DNA from: Sphaerochaeta pleomorpha str. Grapes
GTDB taxonomy: Bacteria > Spirochaetota > Spirochaetia > Sphaerochaetales > Sphaerochaetaceae
Direction of reading: 5' to 3'
Length of the DNA stretch: 64,000 bases
Assembly (NCBI RefSeq): GCF_000236685.1
Contig: NC_016633.1
Coordinates: forward strand, 310,001-374,000
Positions 25,255 to 33,401 of the stretch are shown piece after piece. Each line of letters opens with the position of its first letter. Position 1 is the stretch's first letter. A program made the translations under genes and the position numbers. The notes beneath the pieces were generated by a model. The model was not told where the DNA came from. It made no database searches and saw nothing but the letters and a program-made list of their open reading frames with translations.

Positions 25255-27084
25255 CTAATTCCTTCTCAATAGGAGATATTGGTAAGGTCCAACGATAAAC
25301 GGAGAACCATTGAGTTGCACATCCCTTTGACTAAACACTTCCGTATAGGAGCCGAAAGCAGGGTAATCCAGGATTATTTCCTTCTGGTATTCGCTGAAAT
25401 TGGCAATAACCAAGTGCTTTTCTCCCCGTTTCACCGCAATCACCGAAATTTCGTTTGTAGAAATCACTTTCTCTTCGGTAAAAGAGCTAAAATCCTTCTC
25501 CTGTGCACGGTAGGCTGATAAGGTCTGTAGAGTCGTCCAGACCAAAGCTGCGTCAGAATCCTGAGGTTTGGAAAAATGTGTTTTTTCCCAATCAAAGTAA
25601 GGGCGATGCACATTCCTGCTGTCATTCTGCAGTGCAGGTACCATCTTATAGGAATAGTCATTAAGCTGGGCTATTTCATCGCCGCTGTAGAGAACCGTTA
25701 TCCCTTTACAGAAATATATGAACGAATGGGCAAGCAACAGACGTTTGATCGCCAACTCCTTCTGGTACTTGTCATGTGTTTTATCTGCCCTTTCAAGCCC
25801 ACAGAGCGAGGCAGAAGTCCCGCAATTGCGTGCATCAAGGGTCTTCTGGTTGAATTCATACAATTCCCCAAGGGAAAAAGACCCTTCGAACGTTCCGTGG
25901 TAGAAGGAAATCAAGAACTGCGTATGTTCAAAAGGGGAGAATCCCAAGTCCCGTAAATCCCCATACTCAATTCCCCAACCAATGTCATCATGACAGCGTA
26001 GGTAATTGACCCAGCAGGAAGAGGGAGGGATATCGGTAGGAAGTTCAGTGAGACACTTCTGCAAAAGCCTGGTGTCGCGTGTGGCAAGCGAATTCCACAT
26101 CTGAACCATCAGCGATACATTATATAGCAAATGACATTCGGGTGCGGCTGTTGTCCCGAAATACGCGGCAACTTTTTTCGGAGACATGACCACTTCGCCT
26201 TTTATGATACAGCAAGGTGCAACAATCTCCAAAGCGAGGCGGAATAATCTGATAATCCAATGCACCTGTGGCAGGTTTCTGTTTGGACTTCCCCATTGTT
26301 TCCATATATAGGGGATGGCATCAAGGCGAAAAACCTCGACCCCAAGGTTCGCAAGGTACAGCACATTGTCGAGCATCGAGAGGAGCACCTCAGCATTGCC
26401 ATAATTCAAATCCCACTGGAAATTGTTGAAAGTCGTCATTACATAGCAATTACAATCGGGAAGGTAGGTGAAATTCCCTGGTGCCTGCTGGGGGAAAACT
26501 TCCTCTGTCGTTGCTTCATAGGCATCTACCTCTGCTTTGTCAAAGACAAAGAAATACCGTTTTTGATCCTCTTTGCTTCCCTGCCTTGCAGCAAGTGCCC
26601 AGGCATGGGTGTCAGCGGTATGGTTCAATACAAAATCAAGGCAGACACTGATCCCAGCTTTCCTGCATTCTGTTGTCAGGTGTATAAAATCCTCAGTAGT
26701 CCCGATTTTCGGGTCAAACGATTTGAAATCCTCAACTGCGTATCCACCATCATTGTGTTCTTCTGGCATACGGCTACAAGGCATTAGATGCAGGTAACGA
26801 ACACCACAGGAAACAAGATACGGAATTTTTTCTACAAGACCACGAAACGTAGCATTGAACTTATCGGTATAGAGCATTTGCCCTAGTATGGTACTATCCA
26901 TGTACCAGAGGGGGGTTTCAAGCCTCTCTGCATCCAATTGTTTCAAATCATTGTTTCGCTGGCTGTAGCGCTTTCTAAGCATGGTGAAAAAGGCTTCTGG
27001 AGAACAATTGGGATACATTTTTTCCCAGAGGTTTTCAATTTCACTTCTTTTCTCATGTAACCTGGAAGACAGTGTAGATTTCAT
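25255..27084 (-). CDS. Amylosucrase-like GH13 glycoside hydrolase/transferase
   Basis: The 609-residue protein resembles amylosucrase (GH13 subfamily 4): the helical start with L-W-Y-M-D-S-T-I-L-G-Q, then G-G-Y-A-V-E-D-F, D-F-V-L-N-H-T-A-D (region I), V-F-R-L-D-A-I-P-Y (nucleophile Asp), I-K-G-E-V-V (acid/base Glu), H-L-L-Y-N-V-S-L-M-V and N-Y-L-R-C-H-D-D-I-G-W (third Asp). Amylosucrase splits sucrose, growing an alpha-glucan and releasing fructose; hydrolytic relatives exist. ATG 27084 is only 8 bases after a truncated permease end, which also supplies its weak ribosome site. It starts the operon with lacI and malQ. Confidence 0.88.
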   Translation of the reverse strand: MKSTLSSRLHEKRSEIENLWEKMYPNCSPEAFFTMLRKRYSQRNNDLKQLDAERLETPLWYMDSTILGQMLYTDKFNATFRGLVEKIPYLVSCGVRYLHLMPCSRMPEEHNDGGYAVEDFKSFDPKIGTTEDFIHLTTECRKAGISVCLDFVLNHTADTHAWALAARQGSKEDQKRYFFVFDKAEVDAYEATTEEVFPQQAPGNFTYLPDCNCYVMTTFNNFQWDLNYGNAEVLLSMLDNVLYLANLGVEVFRLDAIPYIWKQWGSPNRNLPQVHWIIRLFRLALEIVAPCCIIKGEVVMSPKKVAAYFGTTAAPECHLLYNVSLMVQMWNSLATRDTRLLQKCLTELPTDIPPSSCWVNYLRCHDDIGWGIEYGDLRDLGFSPFEHTQFLISFYHGTFEGSFSLGELYEFNQKTLDARNCGTSASLCGLERADKTHDKYQKELAIKRLLLAHSFIYFCKGITVLYSGDEIAQLNDYSYKMVPALQNDSRNVHRPYFDWEKTHFSKPQDSDAALVWTTLQTLSAYRAQEKDFSSFTEEKVISTNEISVIAVKRGEKHLVIANFSEYQKEIILDYPAFGSYTEVFSQRDVQLNGSPFIVGPYQYLLLRRN

Positions 27085-27092
27085 AGCTGGTA

Positions 27093-27149
27093 TCAACTCT
27101 TTATTGCACCATCGCTGATGCCTTTGATGATAAATTTTTGAAGCAAGCA
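27093..27149 (-). pseudogene. C-terminal remnant of an ABC sugar permease gene
   Basis: Read on the minus strand this 19-codon segment, ending at TGA 27093-27095, gives CLLQKFIIKGISDGAIKS. This is the standard end of MalG-type permeases (compare Q-Q-F-I-K-G-V-T-A-G-A-V-K-G of the intact gene at 18601). A TAG lies directly before it and I find no continuing permease sequence in any frame up to 27230. It is what is left of a permease gene that once preceded the amylosucrase gene. Confidence 0.7.
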
Positions 27150-27307
27150 CTATAGGTTGCTGCTTTTTCAAACCAAGCGGTATCCCTAGCTGCAAACTGA
27201 AAACCATTCGCTATCAGGAAAAACGAACAGAAAGGCCAAACTCTTTTGCATCGCTTCTATGTATGGATTTCAAAAAACTTTTAATGGCTTACAAGGTACG
27301 GTTTTTC

Positions 27308-27336
27308 TTGAAAACACTGCTTACCTACTGTAATAT
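27308..27336 (+). promoter_or_regulatory. Promoter of the GH13 gene at 27412
   Basis: TTGAAA (27308-27313) and TAATAT (27331-27336) are 17 bases apart. The remainder of the 27150-27411 gap holds the operator next to it and no gene. Confidence 0.75.
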
Positions 27337-27347
27337 GATCCTATACT

Positions 27348-27371
27348 AAACCGGTTTTCTAAACCAGTCAA
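27348..27371 (+). promoter_or_regulatory. LacI-type operator
   Basis: AAACCGGTTT (27348-27357) is a perfect 10-bp palindrome with the central CG of LacI family operators, followed after 3 bases by a similar half site AAACCAGT. It begins 12 bases behind the 10 box and would block transcription at the start. The regulator encoded at 24182 is the natural candidate. Confidence 0.65.
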
Positions 27372-27411
27372 CAATATTTTTATATGACATATATACACTT
27401 GTGGAGGTACT

Positions 27412-29256
27412 ATGGAACATTGGATGACAAAGATAGACAGCATGGTCTCAAAAACCTATGTACATCCCCTTTATCCTAAAAAAGGGCAGAACGTTACACT
27501 CAGTATCTTGATTCTTGAACCTACTGTGCAACTTGCAGTGTCCCTTGTTGCCTTTGCCAAAGGCGGGATGTATACCATTGCTTGTACGAGGGATGATAGA
27601 AACTATTACCATGCTGAAATCGAAATGCCAGAAAAAGAGGATCTCTTTTGGTATTTTTCACTGGTTTCACCTATAAAAGCCTATTATTACAGCAAGCTCG
27701 GTTTGCAAGGTTCCATTCCATCCTTCCACGACTGTTTCCGCCTCATTGCTGATTTACAGATGGCAAGCTGGGTCTCAGGTTCCACGTGTTATCAGATTTT
27801 TCCCGATCGCTTTCAAAAAGGCGACGCATCCTGTGGAGCGAAACCGGGACAATATTCATTCGACGGCGGGTCGGTCACTGTCCATAGTTTTGATGAAAAA
27901 CCTTTGGATTTTGAACAGGGACGATGTCTTGATTTTTTCAATGGCGATCTCAAAGGCATAGAGAATGCCATTCCCTATTTCAAGGCAATCGGAGTAAACA
28001 CCCTCTATCTGAACCCTATCGGGGTTTCAAAAACTACCCACCGCTATGATTGCTGTGACTTTTTTCATATCGATGAAAAACTGGGCGGAGATGAAGCTTT
28101 TGCCAATCTTTGCAGGAAACTGCATGAAAACCATATGAAAATCATCGTAGACATATCGATCAACCACACGGGGACTGCCCATCCTTGGCTGCAAAAAGCC
28201 ATTACCGATAAAAACTGCCTGGAAGCATCCTATTATTATATACAAAAGGATGGATCGGTAGCTTGCTGGCAGGATGTACCGACTTTGCCACAGCTTAACT
28301 ATAACAGCCAGGACCTCAGGGACCTGATGTACCGAAAAGCGGACAGTGTTATGAGAAAGTTTCTTGCCGAGCCTTTTGCCCAGGATGGTTGGCGCCTTGA
28401 TGTTGCCAATGAAGTCGGGAGAAGGGGGAAGGACCAGTTGTGCCAGGAAATATGGAAAGAAGTACACGCTGCTGTAAAAACTGACAATCCAAAAGCGTAC
28501 CTGGTAGGAGAAAACTGGTCAGACGCTTCTTTCTATCTGCAAGGAGATCAATGGGATGCAACGATGAACTACCTTGGTTGTTCAAGGCCGTTGCGCTCCT
28601 GGATGGGGGAAACCGACCGCTTTATGTGCAGCGGTTGGGGGCATAACCCATCACCTACCGTTCCTTACACAGGATTTGAACTTGCCCAGGCCCTTGAAAG
28701 CCAGCTTGCAAGCCTGCCTCCACAGATGTGGTACCTGCAGATGAATCTTTTAGACAGCCACGACACCCCCCGTCTGCACAACAACAAGGATATTTTCGAC
28801 TGGGACATCTATAGCGGATGCGTAATGCTCATGTTCCTTTTGCCGGGGATGCCAAGCATCTATTACGGCGATGAGGTAGGACTGGAAGGACCCTATGGTT
28901 CTGTTGAATCCTCGCGATATCCGATGCAATGGGACAGAAAAAAATGGGATACACGGTTTTCTTCCCTCTATGCTGACTTGGGGGTAATGCGCAAGCGTTA
29001 TGCAAAACTGTTGGCCTTTGGAAGCTGGAAAATAGCCTACATTGACAATGAGACCATTTGTTTTGCACGCTACGATGAAGAACAGGCCCTATTGGCAATT
29101 CTCAATAGGGCAGAGAATGCGAAAACCATTACCATTTCCAATGGGATTTTGAGAATCAAACAGGTAGGGAAGGGTCAAACCGTAAAGGTCAATGATGACG
29201 CTCTTACAATAGATCTTCAGGCCAAGCAAAACTGCATCCTAAAATGCTCCTGTTGA
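27412..29256 (+). CDS. GH13 alpha-glycosidase, neopullulanase/cyclomaltodextrinase-like
   Basis: The 614-residue protein has an N-terminal beta domain of about 120 residues (a CBM34-like region) and a GH13 barrel. Landmarks: Y-Q-I-F-P-D-R-F, D-I-S-I-N-H-T-G (region I), D-G-W-R-L-D-V-A-N-E-V (nucleophile Asp), L-V-G-E-N-W (acid/base Glu) and L-L-D-S-H-D-T-P-R (third Asp). There is no signal peptide, so it works in the cytoplasm on imported maltodextrins. GGAGG stands before the ATG. A good promoter with an overlapping LacI-type operator precedes it, and it is divergent from the amylosucrase operon. Confidence 0.92.
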   Translation: MEHWMTKIDSMVSKTYVHPLYPKKGQNVTLSILILEPTVQLAVSLVAFAKGGMYTIACTRDDRNYYHAEIEMPEKEDLFWYFSLVSPIKAYYYSKLGLQGSIPSFHDCFRLIADLQMASWVSGSTCYQIFPDRFQKGDASCGAKPGQYSFDGGSVTVHSFDEKPLDFEQGRCLDFFNGDLKGIENAIPYFKAIGVNTLYLNPIGVSKTTHRYDCCDFFHIDEKLGGDEAFANLCRKLHENHMKIIVDISINHTGTAHPWLQKAITDKNCLEASYYYIQKDGSVACWQDVPTLPQLNYNSQDLRDLMYRKADSVMRKFLAEPFAQDGWRLDVANEVGRRGKDQLCQEIWKEVHAAVKTDNPKAYLVGENWSDASFYLQGDQWDATMNYLGCSRPLRSWMGETDRFMCSGWGHNPSPTVPYTGFELAQALESQLASLPPQMWYLQMNLLDSHDTPRLHNNKDIFDWDIYSGCVMLMFLLPGMPSIYYGDEVGLEGPYGSVESSRYPMQWDRKKWDTRFSSLYADLGVMRKRYAKLLAFGSWKIAYIDNETICFARYDEEQALLAILNRAENAKTITISNGILRIKQVGKGQTVKVNDDALTIDLQAKQNCILKCSC

Positions 29257-29276
29257 AAACAATACCGATCTTTATC

Positions 29277-29308
29277 TTGCCCCCGCAGATCCGGGGGCAA
29301 TTATTTTG
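29277..29308 (+). terminator. Terminator after the GH13 gene
   Basis: TTGCCCCC (29277-29284) pairs with GGGGGCAA (29293-29300), followed by TTATTTT. Confidence 0.82.
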
Positions 29309-29350
29309 AAGGAATGCATACATTGTTCTGAAAAATTATAAAAAAATAAT

Positions 29351-29396
29351 TTGACAAGGAAAGCCCTGTCTGATATTACTTAATTCATTGAATGAA
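29351..29396 (+). promoter_or_regulatory. Promoter and dyad of the second sugar ABC operon
   Basis: TTGACA (29351-29356) and TATTAC (29374-29379) are 17 bases apart. Directly behind the 10 box TTCATT-G-AATGAA (29384-29396) forms a palindrome over the expected start, a good place for a repressor such as the ROK protein of the same operon. Confidence 0.65.
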
Positions 29397-29421
29397 ATAT
29401 TAATTTCAGGAGGACCCGAAC

Positions 29422-30732
29422 ATGAAGAAGACGTTTGTTGTGTTGCTTATCATGTGTTTGTTGGCCGGTTCTGCAATCTTTGCAGCCGGAACAAAGGAAT
29501 CTGGGGCAAGTAGTGATGGGAAAATTCATCTCAGGACCTACATGCAGATTGAGCCAGCCGATTCTCAGTATGCAGGCCATAATGCGATTATGGAAGGTTT
29601 TGCGGCTAAATACCCCAATATCGTTTTGGACAGTGAATATGCCAGTGGCGAATCCTTCCACCAGAAGTTCCAGGCAATGGCTGCCAGTAAACAAATGCCG
29701 GATGTATTCACCGTGTACGGTGGAGCAAGAACCGGGTATATCACCGAAGCAGGACTTGCCATGGATATCGGCAAAGAATATCTGACCGATGATTTCAAAA
29801 GCCAGTATTCTGCCGCCACTTGGTCTGCACAGGGGATGAATGGGGAATTCTGGATGGTCCCTCCTTCACTTGCCGTCTGCCATACCGTATATAGCAATGA
29901 TGCCATTTTGAAACAACTCGGCCTTACCTTCCCGGAAACCTATGCCGAATGGCTTGCCCAGGTCCCTGTGATCAAGGCAGCTGGATTCTATCCGGTTTCC
30001 ATGGGAAACAAGGATCAGTGGGTTGTCAATTCATGGCTTTTGAGCCTGCTTGTCGATCGCCTTGGCGGTCCTGAATGGTTTATGAAGGCGGCTAAGGGAC
30101 AAGCATCCTTTACCGAGAAACCGTTTGTCCGTTCACTTGAAATCATCAAGGAAATGACCGACAAAGGAATGTTTTCCCCAGGTGTAAACCAAATGTCCAA
30201 CAGTGAGGCCGACCAGGAATTCTACCAGAAAAAGAGTGTGTACCTGATCGATGCCGGCTGGAGAACCAGTGGGATGGATAAAGACCTTTCTGCCACCATG
30301 CAGAACGGAATCTCTATGCATGTATTCCCTGCAATTGCAGGTGAAGTAAGACACAACACCTCAACGGCTACTGTCAGTGAAGGCTTCGGTATCAACTCCG
30401 CACTCAAGGGCACCGAGAAAGCCGATGCAGCCTGGAAGTTCATCCAATATTATACCGGTAGCGAAGGCGCAGCCATCAGGGCACAGCATGGTGAAGTACC
30501 AACCTACAAACTGGACCTGAACAGTATTAAACTTGCAACCATGCAGGCCAAATTCGCACAGTTCCAGAGCACGCACGAAATGGGCTATGTATTTGATGCA
30601 GTGATGGGTAGCGAAGGGGTATCGATGTTGAACCAAGATATCCAGGCTATGATGCTTGGAAATGGAACACCTGCCGATATTGCCGCTACATATGAAGCTT
30701 ATGTCGCCAAGAACGACTCAAACCGCATCTAA
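29422..30732 (+). CDS. Sugar ABC transporter substrate-binding protein (family 1)
   Basis: The 436-residue protein has a signal peptide (K-K-T-F-V-V-L-L-I-M-C-L-L-A-G-S-A-I-F-A-A-G-T-K-E) and the fold of family 1 binding proteins: H-N-A-I-M-E-G-F-A-A-K-Y-P-N-I, then D-V-F-T-V-Y-G-G-A-R-T-G-Y and a late W-K-F-I-Q-Y-Y-T-G. It would capture a sugar or glycoside in the periplasm. GGAGG precedes the ATG. Only a hairpin and 73 bases separate it from the permease genes. Confidence 0.92.
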   Translation: MKKTFVVLLIMCLLAGSAIFAAGTKESGASSDGKIHLRTYMQIEPADSQYAGHNAIMEGFAAKYPNIVLDSEYASGESFHQKFQAMAASKQMPDVFTVYGGARTGYITEAGLAMDIGKEYLTDDFKSQYSAATWSAQGMNGEFWMVPPSLAVCHTVYSNDAILKQLGLTFPETYAEWLAQVPVIKAAGFYPVSMGNKDQWVVNSWLLSLLVDRLGGPEWFMKAAKGQASFTEKPFVRSLEIIKEMTDKGMFSPGVNQMSNSEADQEFYQKKSVYLIDAGWRTSGMDKDLSATMQNGISMHVFPAIAGEVRHNTSTATVSEGFGINSALKGTEKADAAWKFIQYYTGSEGAAIRAQHGEVPTYKLDLNSIKLATMQAKFAQFQSTHEMGYVFDAVMGSEGVSMLNQDIQAMMLGNGTPADIAATYEAYVAKNDSNRI

Positions 30733-30744
30733 TCCTTTTATCCT

Positions 30745-30774
30745 GCCGGGAGGGGAGACAGAACCCATCCCGGC
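30745..30774 (+). promoter_or_regulatory. Intercistronic hairpin between binding protein and permease
   Basis: GCCGGGA (30745-30751) pairs with TCCCGGC (30768-30774), and an inner GGG/CCC lengthens the stem past one mismatch. No U tract follows. Such hairpins often protect the upstream binding-protein message and so raise its level relative to the permeases. Confidence 0.6.
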
Positions 30775-30805
30775 TTATCCTTACAAACCACAGGAGGTAA
30801 TACCC

Positions 30806-31693
30806 ATGCTGCAGAACAGAAACAAACACCGTGCGTACCTGTCATTGCTGCTTCCCGCGTTTCTGATCTACATTGTAATCATTATTTACCCGATCCTGAT
30901 GAGTTTCGGACTTTCTTTTACCAAATGGAAACATTTCCAGATGGTCGGATTCGTAGGAATTTCCAATTATCTGGACATCTTCAAGGATCCATCATTCTTG
31001 AAATCCCTTGCAAACAATATCCAGATAATGCTCATTTCTGTATTGGGGCAAATACCGCTTGGGATAATGCTTGCCTATCTGCTCTACAGAAAATGGGTGA
31101 AAAAGGAAAAATTCTTTGAAATGATAATTTTCCTTCCCATCACTATCAGTTCCGTAGTAGTTGCCCTTTTATGGAACAGGGTTTTTTCCCCTGTCGGAAT
31201 CTATACCTCTTTGGTTCGTTCCATAACAAACAACCCTGACTATATCGTGAAAATATTTGAGAACAGAACCTTTGCAATGGTTCCAATCCTCATTGTTCTG
31301 CTTTGGCAACATACAAGTCTGTATATGGTAATTTTCCTTGCCAATCTGCAAAGGATTCCCACAAGTGTCTTCGAAGCGGCTACAATCGATGGCGCCAAGG
31401 AATCGACCATCATTACCCATATAGTCCTGCCAGCTTTGGCCAATGTTATTTTTACCTGTTCTGTATTGGCAATAAGCGGAAGTTTGAAAAGCTTTGACTT
31501 AGTCTATGCGATGACTGCAGGAGGTCCCGTGGATTATACTTCCGTCATGGCTTTGTATTTGTATAAACAGACCTTTACGTTCAATAACTATGGGTACGGA
31601 AGTGCCGTTTCCATTATTATTGTCATTCTGAGTGTAGGGTTGATTTCCCTTGTGCGCTGGATCTACTCCAAAGCGCAGAAAAAATACGAATAG
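30806..31693 (+). CDS. Carbohydrate ABC transporter permease, MalF/UgpA type
   Basis: The 295-residue protein has six membrane segments and the coupling loop E-A-A-T-I-D-G-A-K-E-S-T-I-I-T-H-I-V-L-P. ATG 30806 has AGGAGG upstream; longer frames run into the end of the binding-protein gene. It pairs with the next permease. No ATPase gene is in the operon. Confidence 0.92.
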   Translation: MLQNRNKHRAYLSLLLPAFLIYIVIIIYPILMSFGLSFTKWKHFQMVGFVGISNYLDIFKDPSFLKSLANNIQIMLISVLGQIPLGIMLAYLLYRKWVKKEKFFEMIIFLPITISSVVVALLWNRVFSPVGIYTSLVRSITNNPDYIVKIFENRTFAMVPILIVLLWQHTSLYMVIFLANLQRIPTSVFEAATIDGAKESTIITHIVLPALANVIFTCSVLAISGSLKSFDLVYAMTAGGPVDYTSVMALYLYKQTFTFNNYGYGSAVSIIIVILSVGLISLVRWIYSKAQKKYE

Positions 31694-31706
31694 GGGAGGA
31701 TCAGAC

Positions 31707-32558
31707 ATGGTTGCTTTACAGAACAGAAATCAAAAAATATCCAAAGGTTGGACTATTTTCTCCTACATGTTTTTGATTGCCTTTACTTTTCTTACCCTAG
31801 CCCCCATTGCATGGATGACCTATTCTTCCTTCAAACTGAATGGGGAAATAATGCTCAGACCGCTTGGTTTTCCCCAGAATCCTACATTGGAAAACTATAG
31901 GAAGGCATTTGAATATGGGAATTTGGTAAATGCCTTCAAAAATAGCATGATGTATTCGTTTGTCTCAACGTGTCTTACCGTTTTGCTTTCGATAGCAGCA
32001 GGTTTTTCCCTGACAAAATTCGGATATAAAAGTTCCAAATTCTACATGGGGGCCTTTACGCTTGGTCTGCTGATAACGGTCAACTCGGTAATCACCCCTT
32101 TGTTTATAATGGAAACCAATAGCGGATTATATAATACCCGCCTTGGGGTTATATTGCCTTACATAGCTTTTGGACTTCCCATGGCTGTGTTGATCGCCGT
32201 TTCCTACATCAAGGGGATTCCAGACGCCCTTATAGAGGCGGCGACCCTTGACGGGGCCAGTTACCAATATATTTTCTGGAACATTATCCTCATCCTCTCG
32301 ACACCAGTGATGGCTACCATTGCAGTGTTGAATTTTCTGGGAAACTGGAATGAATTTCTTTTGGTCTTTACGCTTACTTCCGGAGAAAACATGCGTTCTC
32401 TCCCTGTTTCGATCAATTCCTTTGCAGGAAGACTCAACCAGGACTATGGCCTGCAGTTCTCTGCGTTGGTAGTAGGGACGATACCAATGTTTGCGTTTTA
32501 CCTACTGGCACATAATGCCTTGGTAAAGGGTTTCGGGGAAGGGGCAATCAAAGAATGA
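31707..32558 (+). CDS. Carbohydrate ABC transporter permease, MalG/UgpE type
   Basis: The 283-residue protein has six membrane segments, the coupling loop E-A-A-T-L-D-G-A-S-Y-Q-Y-I-F-W-N-I-I-L-I and the end K-G-F-G-E-G-A-I-K-E. GGGGAGG stands before the ATG. It follows its partner by 13 bases. Confidence 0.92.
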   Translation: MVALQNRNQKISKGWTIFSYMFLIAFTFLTLAPIAWMTYSSFKLNGEIMLRPLGFPQNPTLENYRKAFEYGNLVNAFKNSMMYSFVSTCLTVLLSIAAGFSLTKFGYKSSKFYMGAFTLGLLITVNSVITPLFIMETNSGLYNTRLGVILPYIAFGLPMAVLIAVSYIKGIPDALIEAATLDGASYQYIFWNIILILSTPVMATIAVLNFLGNWNEFLLVFTLTSGENMRSLPVSINSFAGRLNQDYGLQFSALVVGTIPMFAFYLLAHNALVKGFGEGAIKE

Positions 32559-32639
32559 TCGGGTCAAACATTTTTAGGTTTATTAATGGCCCAAAGACAG
32601 GTATTCTGGAAAAGTCTAGTTTTAAGGAGAGTTTGTAAC

Positions 32640-33401
32640 ATGAGTAGTAATCAGGAAAAAAATCCTGCAATCAAGATAGAGGTTTGCCTGGAATCGGTTC
32701 AATCGATTTTGGAAGCTGAAAAAGGCGGGGCTGACCGCGTAGAATTCTGTAGCGACTTGTTTGAGGGTGGGCTCACTCCAACCCTTGGTGCTTTTCGCAC
32801 TGCACGCAAATATACAAAGATTCCTATGAATGTAATGATTCGCCCCCGGGGTGGAGATTTTTGCTATAGTGATCTCGAATTTGAGACCATGCTCGAGGAT
32901 GTGAGATTGTTCAAGAGTGAAGGTGCAAATGCCATTGTGTTCGGAATTCTTACCAGTGATGGGGAAATCGACATGGAACGTTCACGTTTACTCATCGAAA
33001 ATGCGAGGCCGTTACCGGTTACCTTCCATCGGGCGTTCGACATGACACGCGATGGATTTGTAAGTCTGGAGAAGCTTATCGAGCTGGGAGTAGACAGAGT
33101 GCTTACCAGTGGACTTGAGCCAACGGTTCCAGAAGGTGCCGATATGCTTTGTGAATTGGTAAAGAGGGCAGGAGATCGAATTATAATTATGCCTGGCTGC
33201 GGTATTTCCGAGAGAAACTTTGCAAAGATGAAAAAAATCATCGGTGCAAAGGAATACCATGTTTTTCTTCCCAGTGAGATTCCTTCCGCTATGCAATACC
33301 ACCCAGAACATATCTACATGGGAGGCGTATTAAGACAAAGTGAGTTCACTCTTTCCCAGACGAATTTTGCACGTGTAGGGTATGTGAAGGGTTTGTTATG
33401 A
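32640..33401 (+). CDS. cutC: CutC family TIM-barrel protein
   Basis: The 253-residue protein has the CutC pattern: I-E-V-C-L-E-S-V near the start, A-E-K-G-G-A-D-R-V-E-F-C-S-D-L-F-E-G-G-L-T-P, M-I-R-P-R-G-G-D-F-C-Y and V-T-F-H-R-A-F-D. CutC was named for copper tolerance in E. coli, but a direct copper role is disputed and the fold is that of an enzyme. Here it sits in a sugar ABC operon, overlapping the ROK regulator gene by 4 bases, which favours a metabolic role. AAGGAG precedes ATG 32640. Confidence 0.9.
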   Translation: MSSNQEKNPAIKIEVCLESVQSILEAEKGGADRVEFCSDLFEGGLTPTLGAFRTARKYTKIPMNVMIRPRGGDFCYSDLEFETMLEDVRLFKSEGANAIVFGILTSDGEIDMERSRLLIENARPLPVTFHRAFDMTRDGFVSLEKLIELGVDRVLTSGLEPTVPEGADMLCELVKRAGDRIIIMPGCGISERNFAKMKKIIGAKEYHVFLPSEIPSAMQYHPEHIYMGGVLRQSEFTLSQTNFARVGYVKGLL

